Source of the DNA: Croceivirga sp.
Lineage (GTDB): Bacteria > Bacteroidota > Bacteroidia > Flavobacteriales > Flavobacteriaceae
Assembly: GCA_028281025.1 (NCBI GenBank)
Contig: JANQKR010000044.1
Span: forward strand, 1 to 64,000
Direction of reading: 5' to 3'
Length of the DNA: 64,000 bases
The notes below the pieces were generated by a model. That model worked only from the letters and a program-made list of their open reading frames with translations. It was not told where the DNA came from and searched no databases. Positions 15,853 through 24,815 of this stretch are shown piece after piece. The position numbers and the translations under genes were made by a program. Every line of letters starts with the position of its first letter. Position 1 is the stretch's first letter.

Positions 15853-16698
15853 GAATTTTTATAGCAAATGGACAATTGGCATTTTTTTGCTCGCTATGCT
15901 AACCTCCTGTACCGATGTAGTGGATGTAGAAGTACAGAATGGTCCTGAACGCTTGGTCGTGGAGGCTTCCCTGGATTGGGAAAAGGGAACTCCCGGCAAT
16001 GTGCAGACCATCCAATTGCGAAAATCGACCCCATTTTTTGATACCAGCACCACAACCGATGTTACGGGAGCCTCCGTAGTGGTCACCAATGATAGCAACG
16101 GGACCCGCTTTGTTTTTGCGGACCAAAACAATGGTACCTACCAAACTACGACCTTTGAACCCATATTGGGGCAGTCCTATTCCCTTAGAATTGAGCATGA
16201 TGGTGAGGTCTACACCGCCAGGGAAACCATGACCCCAGTGACGGAGATTACCAATGTTTTCCAGGATCGTGAAGAAGGCTTTGATGATGAGGTCCTGGAG
16301 GTACATATCGTGTTCACCGATCCCCCTGAAGAGGGGAACAATTACCTGTTTCGGTTTCAGCGTCGAGGAGATCTACTGCCCGATTTGGAAGTGGCCGAAG
16401 ATGAATTTGTCAATGGCCGGGAAATTGATTGGTGGTACGAGATTGATGATGACGATGATGATCTGCTCCCTTTTGAGCCTGGGGATGTAGTGGATATTGA
16501 AATGTATGGTATTTCCACGCCCTACTACGATTACATCAAAATTTTGGTCGACCAATTGGGAGGGCAAGGCCTGTTTGAAACCACACCCGTGGCCGTAAAA
16601 GGCAATTGCATCAATGAAACGAATTCGGAGAACTACCCTTTTGGGTATTTCCGATTGACCGAAGTGGTCAAAACCAGTTACACCTTTGTGGAAGACGA

Positions 16699-16702
<4 letters not shown>
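15848..16702 (+). CDS. DUF4249 lipoprotein, TonB-receptor partner
   Basis: A 284-residue lipoprotein if started at GTG 15848: TNFYSKWTIGIFLLAMLTSC is a textbook signal with lipobox LTSC. The frame stays open back to ATG 15656, four bases after the receptor stop; that start adds 64 residues encoded mostly by palindromic repeat copy D and would bury the signal peptide. The body (VEVQNGPERLVVEASLDWEKGTPGNVQTIQLRKSTPFFD) is DUF4249, with an acidic run (EIDDDDDDLLPFEPGDV). Family members are co-transcribed with TonB receptors and thought to sit on the cell surface. Confidence 0.82.
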
Positions 16703-16805
<103 letters not shown>

Positions 16806-16833
16806 GGATTTAATATAATGAAACTATAAACGT

Positions 16834-16930
16834 GTCACTTCGAGTGATTCCAGGTATTCGGGATGGTATCGAGAAATGCAATACCAAAACCTCGTTCTCG
16901 ATACGCCTTCTCTTGAAAGACACTTGAACT
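16834..16930. repeat. Nested palindromic repeat, copy E
   Basis: Outer arms GTCACTTCGAGTG and CACTTGAACTTAC, inner arms TATCGAGAA and TTCTCGATAC. It is the most diverged in the centre. It lies directly after the heptamer array, so the 459-bp gap 16703-17161 holds, in order, an array, a palindrome, a hairpin and an ECF promoter. Confidence 0.85.
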
Positions 16931-16955
16931 TACGGTTTAGGTTGGTTTGATGTGG

Positions 16956-16990
16956 AAGTGTCGGGTTGCTAGCGCCCGGCACTTTTGTTG
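16956..16990 (+). terminator. Probable intrinsic terminator after the TonB/DUF4249 operon
   Basis: Stem AAGTGTCGGG / CCCGGCACTT (one G-U pair) with a 9-base loop, followed by TTGTTGTT. The T-tract is weak. It is the only good hairpin downstream of the DUF4249 gene. Confidence 0.5.
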
Positions 16991-17109
16991 TTCAAAACAA
17001 TTTTTATACCAAAAGGTATTAAAAGGTGGAATGCCGGGAGGATTTGTTATAGCCGGTCGTTAATCGTGTTAAAGAATTCTCAAAAATGACATCTTACACG
17101 CGGTTTGGT

Positions 17110-17137
17110 GCAACCCTAAAAAATACCATTTGTCCTT
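17110..17137 (+). promoter_or_regulatory. ECF-type promoter of the small secreted-protein gene
   Basis: -35 GCAACC at 17110-17115, 16 bp, -10 GTCCTT from 17132; context TGCAACCCTAA...TTTGTCCTTAAG. The start codon at 17162 is about 25 bp downstream of the -10. Confidence 0.72.
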
Positions 17138-17161
17138 AAGACATAACATAAAAAGAAAGTA

Positions 17162-17602
17162 ATGAAACGAATACTAACAACTGCAATTATCGGTATGGTA
17201 ACCCTTTTTTGCGCCAGTGCACAGGAGTACAAGGTCATCACCAGCGTAGAATCCATTGTTTCCAGTGGATTGGGTCGTTCACGAATCATCAATGCACAGG
17301 AAGATAAGGACTATAAGGAATATACCAGTGTCCAGACCGATGAGGACAATACCAGAAACAAGTCCAAGCGAGGTGATATCAGGGTCAAAAACTTTGAAGA
17401 GACCAAACTGTTGAACTTCTTTAACCTGGGGGGTATCCGCTTTCAGAATATCGCTGCCAATGATGCAGTGATTACCTCCATGATCAATGATATGATTTCC
17501 CAGGGATGGGAGTTGACCTTTGTGACCAGTGCCGTGGAGAGCAGCGCCGGGAAGGGTGATGATAATGGCATTTTTATCACACGATATATTTTTAAACGTT
17601 AG
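17162..17602 (+). CDS. Small secreted protein of unknown function
   Basis: A 146-residue protein with signal peptide MKRILTTAIIGMVTLFCASAQ and a compact alpha/beta body. The C-terminal half (SMINDMISQGWELTFVTSAVES...GIFITRYIFKR) has the 'MxxxGWEL' pattern of small DUF4177-like domains, a weak resemblance only. No lipobox, no cysteines after the signal. It stands alone, driven by an ECF-type promoter (17110-17137) and closed by a terminator (17629-17653). Likely periplasmic envelope-stress output; its function is not known. Confidence 0.75.
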   Translation: MKRILTTAIIGMVTLFCASAQEYKVITSVESIVSSGLGRSRIINAQEDKDYKEYTSVQTDEDNTRNKSKRGDIRVKNFEETKLLNFFNLGGIRFQNIAANDAVITSMINDMISQGWELTFVTSAVESSAGKGDDNGIFITRYIFKR

Positions 17603-17628
17603 GTTAGGTTGTTGATTGATTGAGAAAG

Positions 17629-17653
17629 CCTCCCGGGAACGGGAGGTTTTTTT
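17629..17653. terminator. Intrinsic terminator, convergent gap
   Basis: Stem CCTCCCG / CGGGAGG with loop GGAA, followed by seven T. It ends the secreted-protein transcript, and its T-tract reaches the stop codon of the convergent DUF1853 gene. Confidence 0.88.
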
Positions 17654-18453
17654 CACCACCAAACCACAAACACTTTTTCAATTGCCCCAGTGGACTTTCT
17701 TATCCAAAGCATCGGAGCATTCGCCTTGACCATGCTTAGATTAACCTCCAATACGGTTTCATAATGCGATTTCCAACCCACATTTTCATGGGGTGCGATC
17801 ACCCATTCCCGTTTTCTGGGAATGTAATAGTGATAATACCTGAATTCAGGTGTATTGAAATCATCAAATCGAAGCCATTTTCCTACAATGCAGCTGGTAT
17901 TCAAGGGGCGGATGGAAGCGTTTTCACCATAGGGTTCAAAAAGCTGGGCCTTAAAACAACATTGTTGTTCAATTTCGGTTGGGTCAATCCCCAAAGCTTC
18001 CCAATAAGGTGCCAAACTGTTATGGAACAGTAATGGCAACTGCTTTGCCTTGAGCTTGTCCAGTTTGGTATGGAACATATCCCTTCTGTTCGGCCCCATT
18101 AAACGGTAAATTGGTTCGGAAATTTCAGGGTTGATGATATAGAATTTATAGGCGAGTTCTATATGGATGTATTTTTGGGTGCTGGTATTTTTGAGAATAA
18201 AGTCCAATTCACCAATTCGGGTTTTCCCTTCATCAACAAGCACATTGGATAGGACAACTTCGTAATCTTGGGCCATACCCATCAAATGCTTGAATACATG
18301 CTCCATCTGATGGCCCAAACGGAGGTTTTCAGGGAAGTCAATTGCCGGAATCCCATCAACGGCCATCTCTGGAAAATCGAATTGGGTCAGCCCAAATTGT
18401 TGCTTGGCCCAAAGTGGTAAGGTATGGTAAAAACCATGTAGGATGGAATTCAT
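17653..18453 (-). CDS. DUF1853 family protein
   Basis: A 266-residue cytosolic protein. The conserved core is easily seen: LRLGHQMEHVFKHLM near the start, then GKTRIGELDFILKN and YIHIELAYKFYIINPE, followed by GPNRRDMFHTKLDKLKAKQLPLL. The GELDFIL...HIELAYKFY pattern (Glu-Asp, then Glu and Lys) resembles the active site of PD-(D/E)XK nucleases, so a nucleic-acid role is possible, but DUF1853 proteins have no established function. Monocistronic on the minus strand, sharing a terminator with the gene at 17162. Confidence 0.82.
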   Translation of the reverse strand: MNSILHGFYHTLPLWAKQQFGLTQFDFPEMAVDGIPAIDFPENLRLGHQMEHVFKHLMGMAQDYEVVLSNVLVDEGKTRIGELDFILKNTSTQKYIHIELAYKFYIINPEISEPIYRLMGPNRRDMFHTKLDKLKAKQLPLLFHNSLAPYWEALGIDPTEIEQQCCFKAQLFEPYGENASIRPLNTSCIVGKWLRFDDFNTPEFRYYHYYIPRKREWVIAPHENVGWKSHYETVLEVNLSMVKANAPMLWIRKSTGAIEKVFVVWW

Positions 18454-18630
18454 CCCGCTAAAATAGAGAAATGAAAATCTGAAGTTTTAAAGCATCAGGT
18501 AAAAAGTAAACCAATGGCTTTTACAAAATCACCCCCTCCTCGCGCTTTGTATAGGTTTCCTTTAACTTTCGGATACGTTAACTTTTCCTAAAATCCACTG
18601 ATGAAGTAAAATATGCCGTAATTTTAACAA

Positions 18631-19797
18631 ATGGCTATGGAACAGAAAAAAGGATTTCGCTTCACTACCTATGAAGCGCCCCATCTTTCTCCATTTGAAA
18701 AGCTTTTCGAAATTTTTCAGGAACTCATCACGCACACTTCGGGTGACTTTGATGAGGCCATAGAATGGCTGCACCAATTGGATGAGGAATACGAGCTTAC
18801 GGATGACGATTACACCATAGATGACTTCATTGAGGATTTAAAACGGAAAGGATATATCCGTGAAGAGTTTGAAGATGGTGACGGACAACCGGGAGAGCAA
18901 GGTGAAGAAGGGGATGAAGGCGATGGTCGTGGAGGGAAAATCAGCATGACGGCCAAATTGGAGCAAATGCTCCGCAAGCGTGCATTGGACCAAATTTTTG
19001 GTAAGATAAAACGCAGTGGCTCAGGAAATCATAAAACAGGCAAATTGGGACGGGGGGATGAACATTCCGGGGAGTTCCGGGAATATCGTTTTGGGGATGC
19101 CTTGGATCGGATTTCCATGACCGAAAGTTTGAAAAATGCACAAATCAATCACGGTATTGGGAATTTTTCGTTGGATGAAGGGGATTTGGTCGTAGAGGAT
19201 ACGGAATTCAAAGCCCAAATGAGCACGGTCTTGATGATCGATATTAGCCATAGTATGATTTTATACGGTGAGGATCGCATTACCCCCGCCAAAAAAGTCG
19301 CCATGGCCCTGGCCGAATTGATTACTACCCGTTATCCCAAGGATACCCTGGATATTTTGGTCTTTGGCAATGATGCCTGGCCCATAGCGATCAAGGAATT
19401 GCCCTATTTAAAAGTAGGGCCATACCACACCAATACCGTTGCCGGACTCCAATTGGCCATGGATATGCTTCGCCGTAAACGGAACACCAATAAACAAATA
19501 TTCATGATTACGGATGGGAAACCCAGTTGTTTACGGCTTCCCAATGGGGATTATTACAAAAACAGTGTGGGATTGGATGACTATATTGTGGAGAAATGCT
19601 ACCATATGGCGGCCCAGGCAAGAAAGCTACATATTCCCATTACGACTTTTATGATTGCCCAGGACCCCTATCTCATGCAGTTCATTAGGGAGTTTACCCA
19701 GGCGAATCGGGGAAAGGCCTTCTATACCGGACTGAAGGGATTGGGGGAAATGATTTTTGAAGATTACGAGAACAATAGGAAAAAAAGGATTAAGTAA
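18631..19797 (+). CDS. VWA-domain protein, partner of the AAA ATPase
   Basis: A 388-residue cytosolic protein. The N-terminal 100 residues are acidic and helical with a Gly/Asp/Glu-rich linker (about 80-103). A von Willebrand A domain follows from about 197; its MIDAS motif is DISHS (204-208), with later TDGKPS. The arrangement (VWA protein plus MoxR/ChlI-like ATPase next to it) is that of chelatase-type or MoxR-associated complexes, where the ATPase remodels or loads a metal-dependent client bound to the VWA protein. The client is unknown. No signal peptide. Confidence 0.82.
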   Translation: MAMEQKKGFRFTTYEAPHLSPFEKLFEIFQELITHTSGDFDEAIEWLHQLDEEYELTDDDYTIDDFIEDLKRKGYIREEFEDGDGQPGEQGEEGDEGDGRGGKISMTAKLEQMLRKRALDQIFGKIKRSGSGNHKTGKLGRGDEHSGEFREYRFGDALDRISMTESLKNAQINHGIGNFSLDEGDLVVEDTEFKAQMSTVLMIDISHSMILYGEDRITPAKKVAMALAELITTRYPKDTLDILVFGNDAWPIAIKELPYLKVGPYHTNTVAGLQLAMDMLRRKRNTNKQIFMITDGKPSCLRLPNGDYYKNSVGLDDYIVEKCYHMAAQARKLHIPITTFMIAQDPYLMQFIREFTQANRGKAFYTGLKGLGEMIFEDYENNRKKRIK

Positions 19798-19868
19798 TTA
19801 GTTGTTTGTTGATGGTTGTTGGTCCAAAATCACCAATGACCAAAACCGAACAACCAATAACTACAAAA
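19798..19868. repeat. Inverted pair of heptamer arrays in front of the AAA ATPase gene
   Basis: Left half: TTAGTTG, TTTGTTG, ATGGTTG, TTGGTCC. Right half: AAAATCA, CCAATGA, CCAAAAC, CGAACAA, CCAATAA, CTACAAA. The halves are in opposite orientation (GGTTGTTGGTC against the reverse complement of GACCAAAACCGAACAACC) and meet with no gene between them. Confidence 0.75.
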
Positions 19869-21332
19869 ATGAAAATAGAAAGCATCAAGACTTTTGGCGA
19901 CCTTAAAAAGGCGGGGTATCAACCCAAAGGCATCAAGGACGAATTGCGGAACAACCTTCGGGAAAAGATCAAGGCCGGGGAAAACGTGTTCACCGGGATT
20001 TGGGGCTATGAAAATTCGGTAATTCCAGAGTTGGAAAGGGCCATTTTATCACGGCATAACATCAATTTATTGGGACTCCGGGGGCAGGCCAAGACAAGAC
20101 TGGCACGTTTAATGGTCAACTTATTGGATGAATACATTCCCTTTGTGGAAGGTTCGGAAATTCATGACGACCCTTTTAACCCGATGAGTCGGTATGCCAA
20201 GGAACTGTTGGACGAAAAAGGGGACAGCACACCCATCTCATGGCTTTACAGGGAGGAACGCTTCTTTGAAAAACTGGCAACCCCGGATGTTACGGTGGCG
20301 GATTTGATAGGGGATGTGGATCCCATTAAAGCGGCCAACCTTAAATTGAGCTATGCCGATGATAGGGTTATCCATTTTGGGATGATACCAAGGGCCAACC
20401 GATCCATCTTTGTGATCAATGAACTGCCCGACCTTCAAGCAAGGATTCAAGTAGCCCTGTTCAACATACTGCAGGAAGGGGACGTACAGATTCGTGGCTT
20501 TAAACTACGTTTGCCTTTGGACGTGCAGTTCGTTTTTACGGCCAATCCGGAAGATTACACCAATAGGGGAAGTATTGTTACCCCGCTAAAGGATAGGATA
20601 GGCTCCCAAATTCTCACGCATTACCCCGAAAATTTGGAAACGGCCAAAAAAATTACCCAACAGGAAGCACAGTTGGATGCCAGACAGACCGAACATATCC
20701 ATGTACCGGATTTGGCCATGGACGTATTGGAACAAATTGGTTTTGAAGCCCGCCACAGTGAATATGTAGATGTCAAAAGTGGGGTGAGTGCCCGTATGAG
20801 CATTACCGCTTTTGAAAACCTGTTGAGTGCCGCGGAACGCCGTATGTTACTTTCCGGGGAAGGGAAAACGAGCATTCGATTAAGTGATTTTATGGGCGTG
20901 GTCCCTTCCATAACCGGAAAGATTGAATTGGTCTATGAAGGGGAACAGGAGGGAGCTGACTTTGTGGCGGAAACCCTATTGGAGGAAGCCATCAAATCCA
21001 TATTTCCCAAATTCTTTCCGAAAATAAGCAAGTTGGAAAAAAAGGATGCCGAAACCCCCTATGATGAATTGATTGCCTGGTTCTTTGATCAAGAAGGTTT
21101 TGAGTTATTGGATGAGGACACCGATGCCACCTACCAGAAAAAATTGAACTCCATTGGGCCGTTGAACCAACTGGTCGTAGACTATGGCGGGGATATTCCG
21201 GGAACGGATCGGAACTTTTTTAAGGAATTATTGCTTTGGGGCTTGGTGGCCCATAAAAAATTGAGCAAGTACCGCTTTGAAAAAGGGGTACAGTTCAAAG
21301 ACCTTTACGGAAGTTACATCAACGGACTCTAA
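19869..21332 (+). CDS. AAA+ ATPase, MoxR / magnesium-chelatase ChlI-like
   Basis: About 487 residues from ATG 19869 (MKIESIKTFGDLKKAG); an in-frame upstream start at 19806 lies within the repeat. The AAA+ core has a modified Walker A, GLRGQAKT (69-76), Walker B-like SIFVINELPDL, and sensor 1 FVFTANPEDYTNRG, then LKDRIGSQILTHYP, all typical of the magnesium-chelatase/MoxR clade. A C-terminal helical lid and extra domain follow. It is paired with the VWA protein 71 bp upstream. There are no chlorophyll or cobalamin genes nearby, so metal chelation of a porphyrin is not supported. Confidence 0.85.
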   Translation: MKIESIKTFGDLKKAGYQPKGIKDELRNNLREKIKAGENVFTGIWGYENSVIPELERAILSRHNINLLGLRGQAKTRLARLMVNLLDEYIPFVEGSEIHDDPFNPMSRYAKELLDEKGDSTPISWLYREERFFEKLATPDVTVADLIGDVDPIKAANLKLSYADDRVIHFGMIPRANRSIFVINELPDLQARIQVALFNILQEGDVQIRGFKLRLPLDVQFVFTANPEDYTNRGSIVTPLKDRIGSQILTHYPENLETAKKITQQEAQLDARQTEHIHVPDLAMDVLEQIGFEARHSEYVDVKSGVSARMSITAFENLLSAAERRMLLSGEGKTSIRLSDFMGVVPSITGKIELVYEGEQEGADFVAETLLEEAIKSIFPKFFPKISKLEKKDAETPYDELIAWFFDQEGFELLDEDTDATYQKKLNSIGPLNQLVVDYGGDIPGTDRNFFKELLLWGLVAHKKLSKYRFEKGVQFKDLYGSYINGL

Positions 21333-21465
21333 GGAGACGGTTGTCATGGCGACAAGGTCTCGATAAGGCCGGGGACAATGGGGAATCCTAACTAAAACTT
21401 GGATTTTCCAATTCTCCCTGCCATGCGGAATTGCGTTGAAAAGGTCTCCATTCATTGATGGGATA

Positions 21466-22686
21466 TCATTTCTTAAACGGGAATGCCTTGAAAAAGGTCA
21501 AGCTGCGCCATGCCCATTCCAAAGGGCCATAGGCAAAGTATTTCAGCCATACCTTACTGAGCCACATTTGGAAGGCAATAAATACAATGGCTATCAAAAA
21601 AGCATAGACCTGCCGCAATTCACCAATTAATCCCAGTCCCCATCCAAAAAGGATAAAGGTGAAAACAATACTTTGAAACACGTAGTTGGTCAACGCCATA
21701 CGGCCGTAGGGGGCGAACGTCCCAAGCCTTTTTTCCCATTTTCCCTTTCGAAACAGCATGGCAAAAATTGCAATGTACATTAGGGTCATTGCCGCATTGC
21801 CAATATCCATTGTGGTAAATCCGATCATGGCATTCCAGCTTTTTGAATTAAATTCCGTTCCCATACTTGCAAAGACCGCAGCCGCTGCCCCTATGGAAAC
21901 CACCAGGGCAATGGAAGAATAGATCAACACCCTTTTGGTGAATTTCCTTTCTTCCCTGAATCGTTTAAAGAAACCCAACCTACCGGCGTAGAGACCAACA
22001 AGAAAGAAGGCAAAGGTAAAATAGCCCCTTCCGAAAAATCCGTACTGATATTCTGCTTTATCCAAGTGGCCTTCCGTGGCGTTGGTGGCAAAAACATCCC
22101 ATAACGAACCATTTTTTAGCGTATCGTAATAAGCGAGGATTTTAGGGTCATCGGGATCCATATTGCTATCGCTAAAGATATTCTCGCCACCGGTGAGGTA
22201 AAATAGGATATACCGTGCCAATCCAAAAAACAGGAGCGTTGCAAATCCCAACACCCATTTGTTATTTACCTTATAGAACGGAATCAAAAAAATACCGAGT
22301 ACGGCATATACCGTAAGAATATCCCCCCGATAAAACAGACTATGTATAAAACCAATGGCCATCAAGAGGATCAAACGCCAAAAAAAACGACCTCCAAAAT
22401 ATCCCCCTCGCGTATGGGCATTATCCATTTGAATAAAAAAACTGAGTCCAAATAAGAAGGAAAACAAGGCCAGAAACTTTCCCCGAAGGAATATCCCGAT
22501 AAGGGCGTCAATTATATCGTCAATAATACCTTGATGAACCGCTTCATTGAAACTGGTCGGTACAGCGGACGCCATATAATTTTCGACTACATGGCAGATG
22601 ACAATTCCGGCAAGGGCAAAACCACGTAGGGCATCTATGATTTTTATGCGCTGAAAGGAATGGGCGGGGTTGATGGTGTTGGACAT
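21466..22686 (-). CDS. DUF418 membrane protein
   Basis: A 406-residue integral membrane protein with about nine to ten hydrophobic helices. N-terminal IIDALRGFALAGIVICHVVENY resembles the heparan-alpha-glucosaminide/acyltransferase-3-like start, and the C-terminal half (GRMALTNYVFQSIV...WLKYFAYGPLEWAWRSLTFF) is the DUF418 signature. Members are presumed membrane acyltransferase relatives or transporters; the function is unproven. The ECF-type site 22716-22743 is about 30 bp upstream, placing it in the sigma regulon. Confidence 0.88.
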   Translation of the reverse strand: MSNTINPAHSFQRIKIIDALRGFALAGIVICHVVENYMASAVPTSFNEAVHQGIIDDIIDALIGIFLRGKFLALFSFLFGLSFFIQMDNAHTRGGYFGGRFFWRLILLMAIGFIHSLFYRGDILTVYAVLGIFLIPFYKVNNKWVLGFATLLFFGLARYILFYLTGGENIFSDSNMDPDDPKILAYYDTLKNGSLWDVFATNATEGHLDKAEYQYGFFGRGYFTFAFFLVGLYAGRLGFFKRFREERKFTKRVLIYSSIALVVSIGAAAAVFASMGTEFNSKSWNAMIGFTTMDIGNAAMTLMYIAIFAMLFRKGKWEKRLGTFAPYGRMALTNYVFQSIVFTFILFGWGLGLIGELRQVYAFLIAIVFIAFQMWLSKVWLKYFAYGPLEWAWRSLTFFKAFPFKK

Positions 22687-22715
22687 GGGTGATTGTTTTT
22701 TGATTGTATTAGTGG

Positions 22716-22743
22716 TTAGACTTTGCTATGATCGGGATGTTAC
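22716..22743 (-). promoter_or_regulatory. ECF-type promoter of the DUF418 gene
   Basis: On the minus strand: -35 GTAACA, 16 bp, -10 GTCTAA. It keeps the AAC/GTC cores and the exact spacing but diverges in flanks, so it is the weakest of the six sites by sequence and supported mainly by position. Confidence 0.55.
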
Positions 22744-22798
22744 ACCTTTGCACGGTTTTTTGAAAGGTGTACCTTAGGGGAAGGTTAAGAACTCCAGA

Positions 22799-23878
22799 AT
22801 GGCAAGGAACAACAATAACATACGGAAAACACGGAGGGTATTTCGGTCAAAATCAAAGTTGGGCAAGGCTCCCGGGCATATCGGTTATGTGGGCCTTAAA
22901 GAGCGGACACCATCAAAGATCAGTTTATTGCAATACGATGCGGATACCATCAAGGAATCCCAAATTGATTCCCATGACATCACTTTTGCCGATGGCTTTT
23001 GCAGTCTGCTCAACATCATAGGAATTTCGGATGAAAGCTCGATTGATGGCATTGGCCGGTCCTTTAATCTGAACAACCTGCTCCTGGAGGATGTGATGGA
23101 TGCTTTTCAACGTCCAAAAATAGATGAGTATGACAACCACATTTTTGCCGTACTTAAAATGCTATATATCAATTCCGATCATAAAATCATTGTAGAGCAT
23201 ATTGCTTTGAACCTGGTTCCCCATGGGGTAATCCTTTTTCAGGAGACGGAAGAGGATGTTTTTGATGGGGTAAAGGAACGCATTGCCAAAAAGCATGGGC
23301 GGATACGGGCCAGGGGTGCGGATTACCTGTTCTTTGCCCTACTTGATGCCCTTGTGGACAACTATTATATGGTACTTGAAGATTATAGGGACCGCTTGGA
23401 ACTGTTGGAAGAAGAAGCCTATGGAAATCCCACGGACGAAACGGCCAGAAAGATCCAGATCCTAAAAAAGGAAATTCTTCGTATTCGAAAATGGGTCTTC
23501 CCCGCCAAGGAGATCATTGTTCGGTTGCTGCAAACGGAACATCCCTTAATGACAAAGGACACCAAGCTCTTTCTTCGGGACACCCTGGACCACTGTATTG
23601 AAATAAATGAGGACATTCAATTATATCGGGAAATGGCAACAAGTATCATGGAAATCTATATGACGCAGATCAGCAATAAGATGAACGAGGTAATGAAGGT
23701 ACTGACCGTGATTGCGGCCATTTTTATCCCATTGACCTTTTTGGCGGGCGTCTATGGGATGAACTTCGAGAACATACCGGAACTCCGGTTTGAGGATGGT
23801 TATTTTGTCCTATGGGGCGTGTTTCTTATCGTGGGAATAGGCTTGTTACTGTTCTTTAAGGGAAAGAAATGGTTGTGA
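22799..23878 (+). CDS. corA: CorA family magnesium/cobalt transporter
   Basis: A 359-residue inner-membrane divalent-cation channel. Residues 1-295 form the cytosolic alpha/beta funnel (DDITFADGFCSLLNIIG..., VLKMLYIN, long stalk helix ending MNEVMKVLTVIAAIFIPLTFLAGVYGMNF). Two C-terminal membrane helices flank the GMN selectivity motif (YGMNFENIPEL). The C-terminus ends with a basic GKKWL, as in CorA proteins. ATG 22799 gives a basic N-terminal tail (RKTRRVFRSKSK). Monocistronic; cations transported are probably Mg, Co or Ni. Confidence 0.93.
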   Translation: MARNNNNIRKTRRVFRSKSKLGKAPGHIGYVGLKERTPSKISLLQYDADTIKESQIDSHDITFADGFCSLLNIIGISDESSIDGIGRSFNLNNLLLEDVMDAFQRPKIDEYDNHIFAVLKMLYINSDHKIIVEHIALNLVPHGVILFQETEEDVFDGVKERIAKKHGRIRARGADYLFFALLDALVDNYYMVLEDYRDRLELLEEEAYGNPTDETARKIQILKKEILRIRKWVFPAKEIIVRLLQTEHPLMTKDTKLFLRDTLDHCIEINEDIQLYREMATSIMEIYMTQISNKMNEVMKVLTVIAAIFIPLTFLAGVYGMNFENIPELRFEDGYFVLWGVFLIVGIGLLLFFKGKKWL

Positions 23879-23939
23879 GCATTGCCTGCCGTTTAAAGCA
23901 AAAGACATCTTTTTTGTATTTTAAGGAAAACTTATCAAA

Positions 23940-24815
23940 GTGCCTTATTGGTTGTACATCCTTTTGGTGGTCCTTGGGATTTATCTGGTGATCAGCATGA
24001 TCCTCTATCTGATCCAGGATTATATGTTGTTCAAACCTGAGAAGCTTCCGGCGGATTTTCAGTTTGTTTATGAAAATCAGGTCACTGAAGAATACAATAT
24101 AGAAACCAGGGACGGCGCCGTGATCAATGGGCTCCATTTTAAATCGCCCAATCCCAAAGGGGTCGTATTTTATCTAAAGGGCAATTCCAAAAGTATTAAG
24201 GGCTGGGGCAAATTTGCCGTGGATTTCACCCGTCATAATTATGATGTGATCATGGTAGACTACAGGGGCTTTGGAAAAAGTACCGGTAAACGCACCCACA
24301 AGGCCATTAAACGCGATATGCAGGTGGTTTACAACAAAATCAAGGAAAAGGTCGCTGAGAAATATATCGTTCTTTACGGCCGTAGTTTGGGCTCCGGTTT
24401 TGCTGCTAAATTGGCGTCCATGAACAATCCAAGGATGTTGGTCCTGGATGCGCCCTACTACAGCTTGAGCAAAGTAGCCAAAAAATTCATCCCCTTTATG
24501 CCCATATCGCTTATCATAAAATTCCCAATTCCAACATACAAATGGTTGAAGTATGTCCAATGTCCCATTCATATTATCCATGGTACGGACGATCAATTGA
24601 TTCCCTACAAGAGCAGCGTAAAACTATCCAAGATCAACCCCAATAACACTACCTTGCATACGGTGATCGGGGGAGGGCATAAGGACCTGAACCAATTTGA
24701 AGCCTACCACAAAATGCTCTCGGACATTGTGAACTCCAAACCAGGAAAAATGGATTTAACGGGTTCCAGTATAGAATACGATTATGCAAAAAAGAAGCCT
24801 AAGGCAAAAGCTTAG
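23940..24815 (+). CDS. Alpha/beta hydrolase, membrane-anchored, first of a tandem pair
   Basis: A 291-residue hydrolase started at GTG 23940 (PYWLYILLVVLGIYLVISMILYLIQDYMLF is an N-terminal membrane anchor). The fold has oxyanion-turn VVFYLKGNSKS, nucleophile elbow YGRSLGSG, acid in IHGTDDQLIPY and His in GGGHKDLNQF. It belongs to the YqkD/BEM46-like esterases. It is paralogous to the next gene, which overlaps it by 32 bp, so the pair is co-translated. Substrates are unknown. Confidence 0.85.
   Translation: MPYWLYILLVVLGIYLVISMILYLIQDYMLFKPEKLPADFQFVYENQVTEEYNIETRDGAVINGLHFKSPNPKGVVFYLKGNSKSIKGWGKFAVDFTRHNYDVIMVDYRGFGKSTGKRTHKAIKRDMQVVYNKIKEKVAEKYIVLYGRSLGSGFAAKLASMNNPRMLVLDAPYYSLSKVAKKFIPFMPISLIIKFPIPTYKWLKYVQCPIHIIHGTDDQLIPYKSSVKLSKINPNNTTLHTVIGGGHKDLNQFEAYHKMLSDIVNSKPGKMDLTGSSIEYDYAKKKPKAKA

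Noticed and set aside
19869-21332. Magnesium chelatase for chlorophyll
   Set aside because: No porphyrin or bacteriochlorophyll genes nearby; the MoxR/ChlI clade includes many unrelated complexes.
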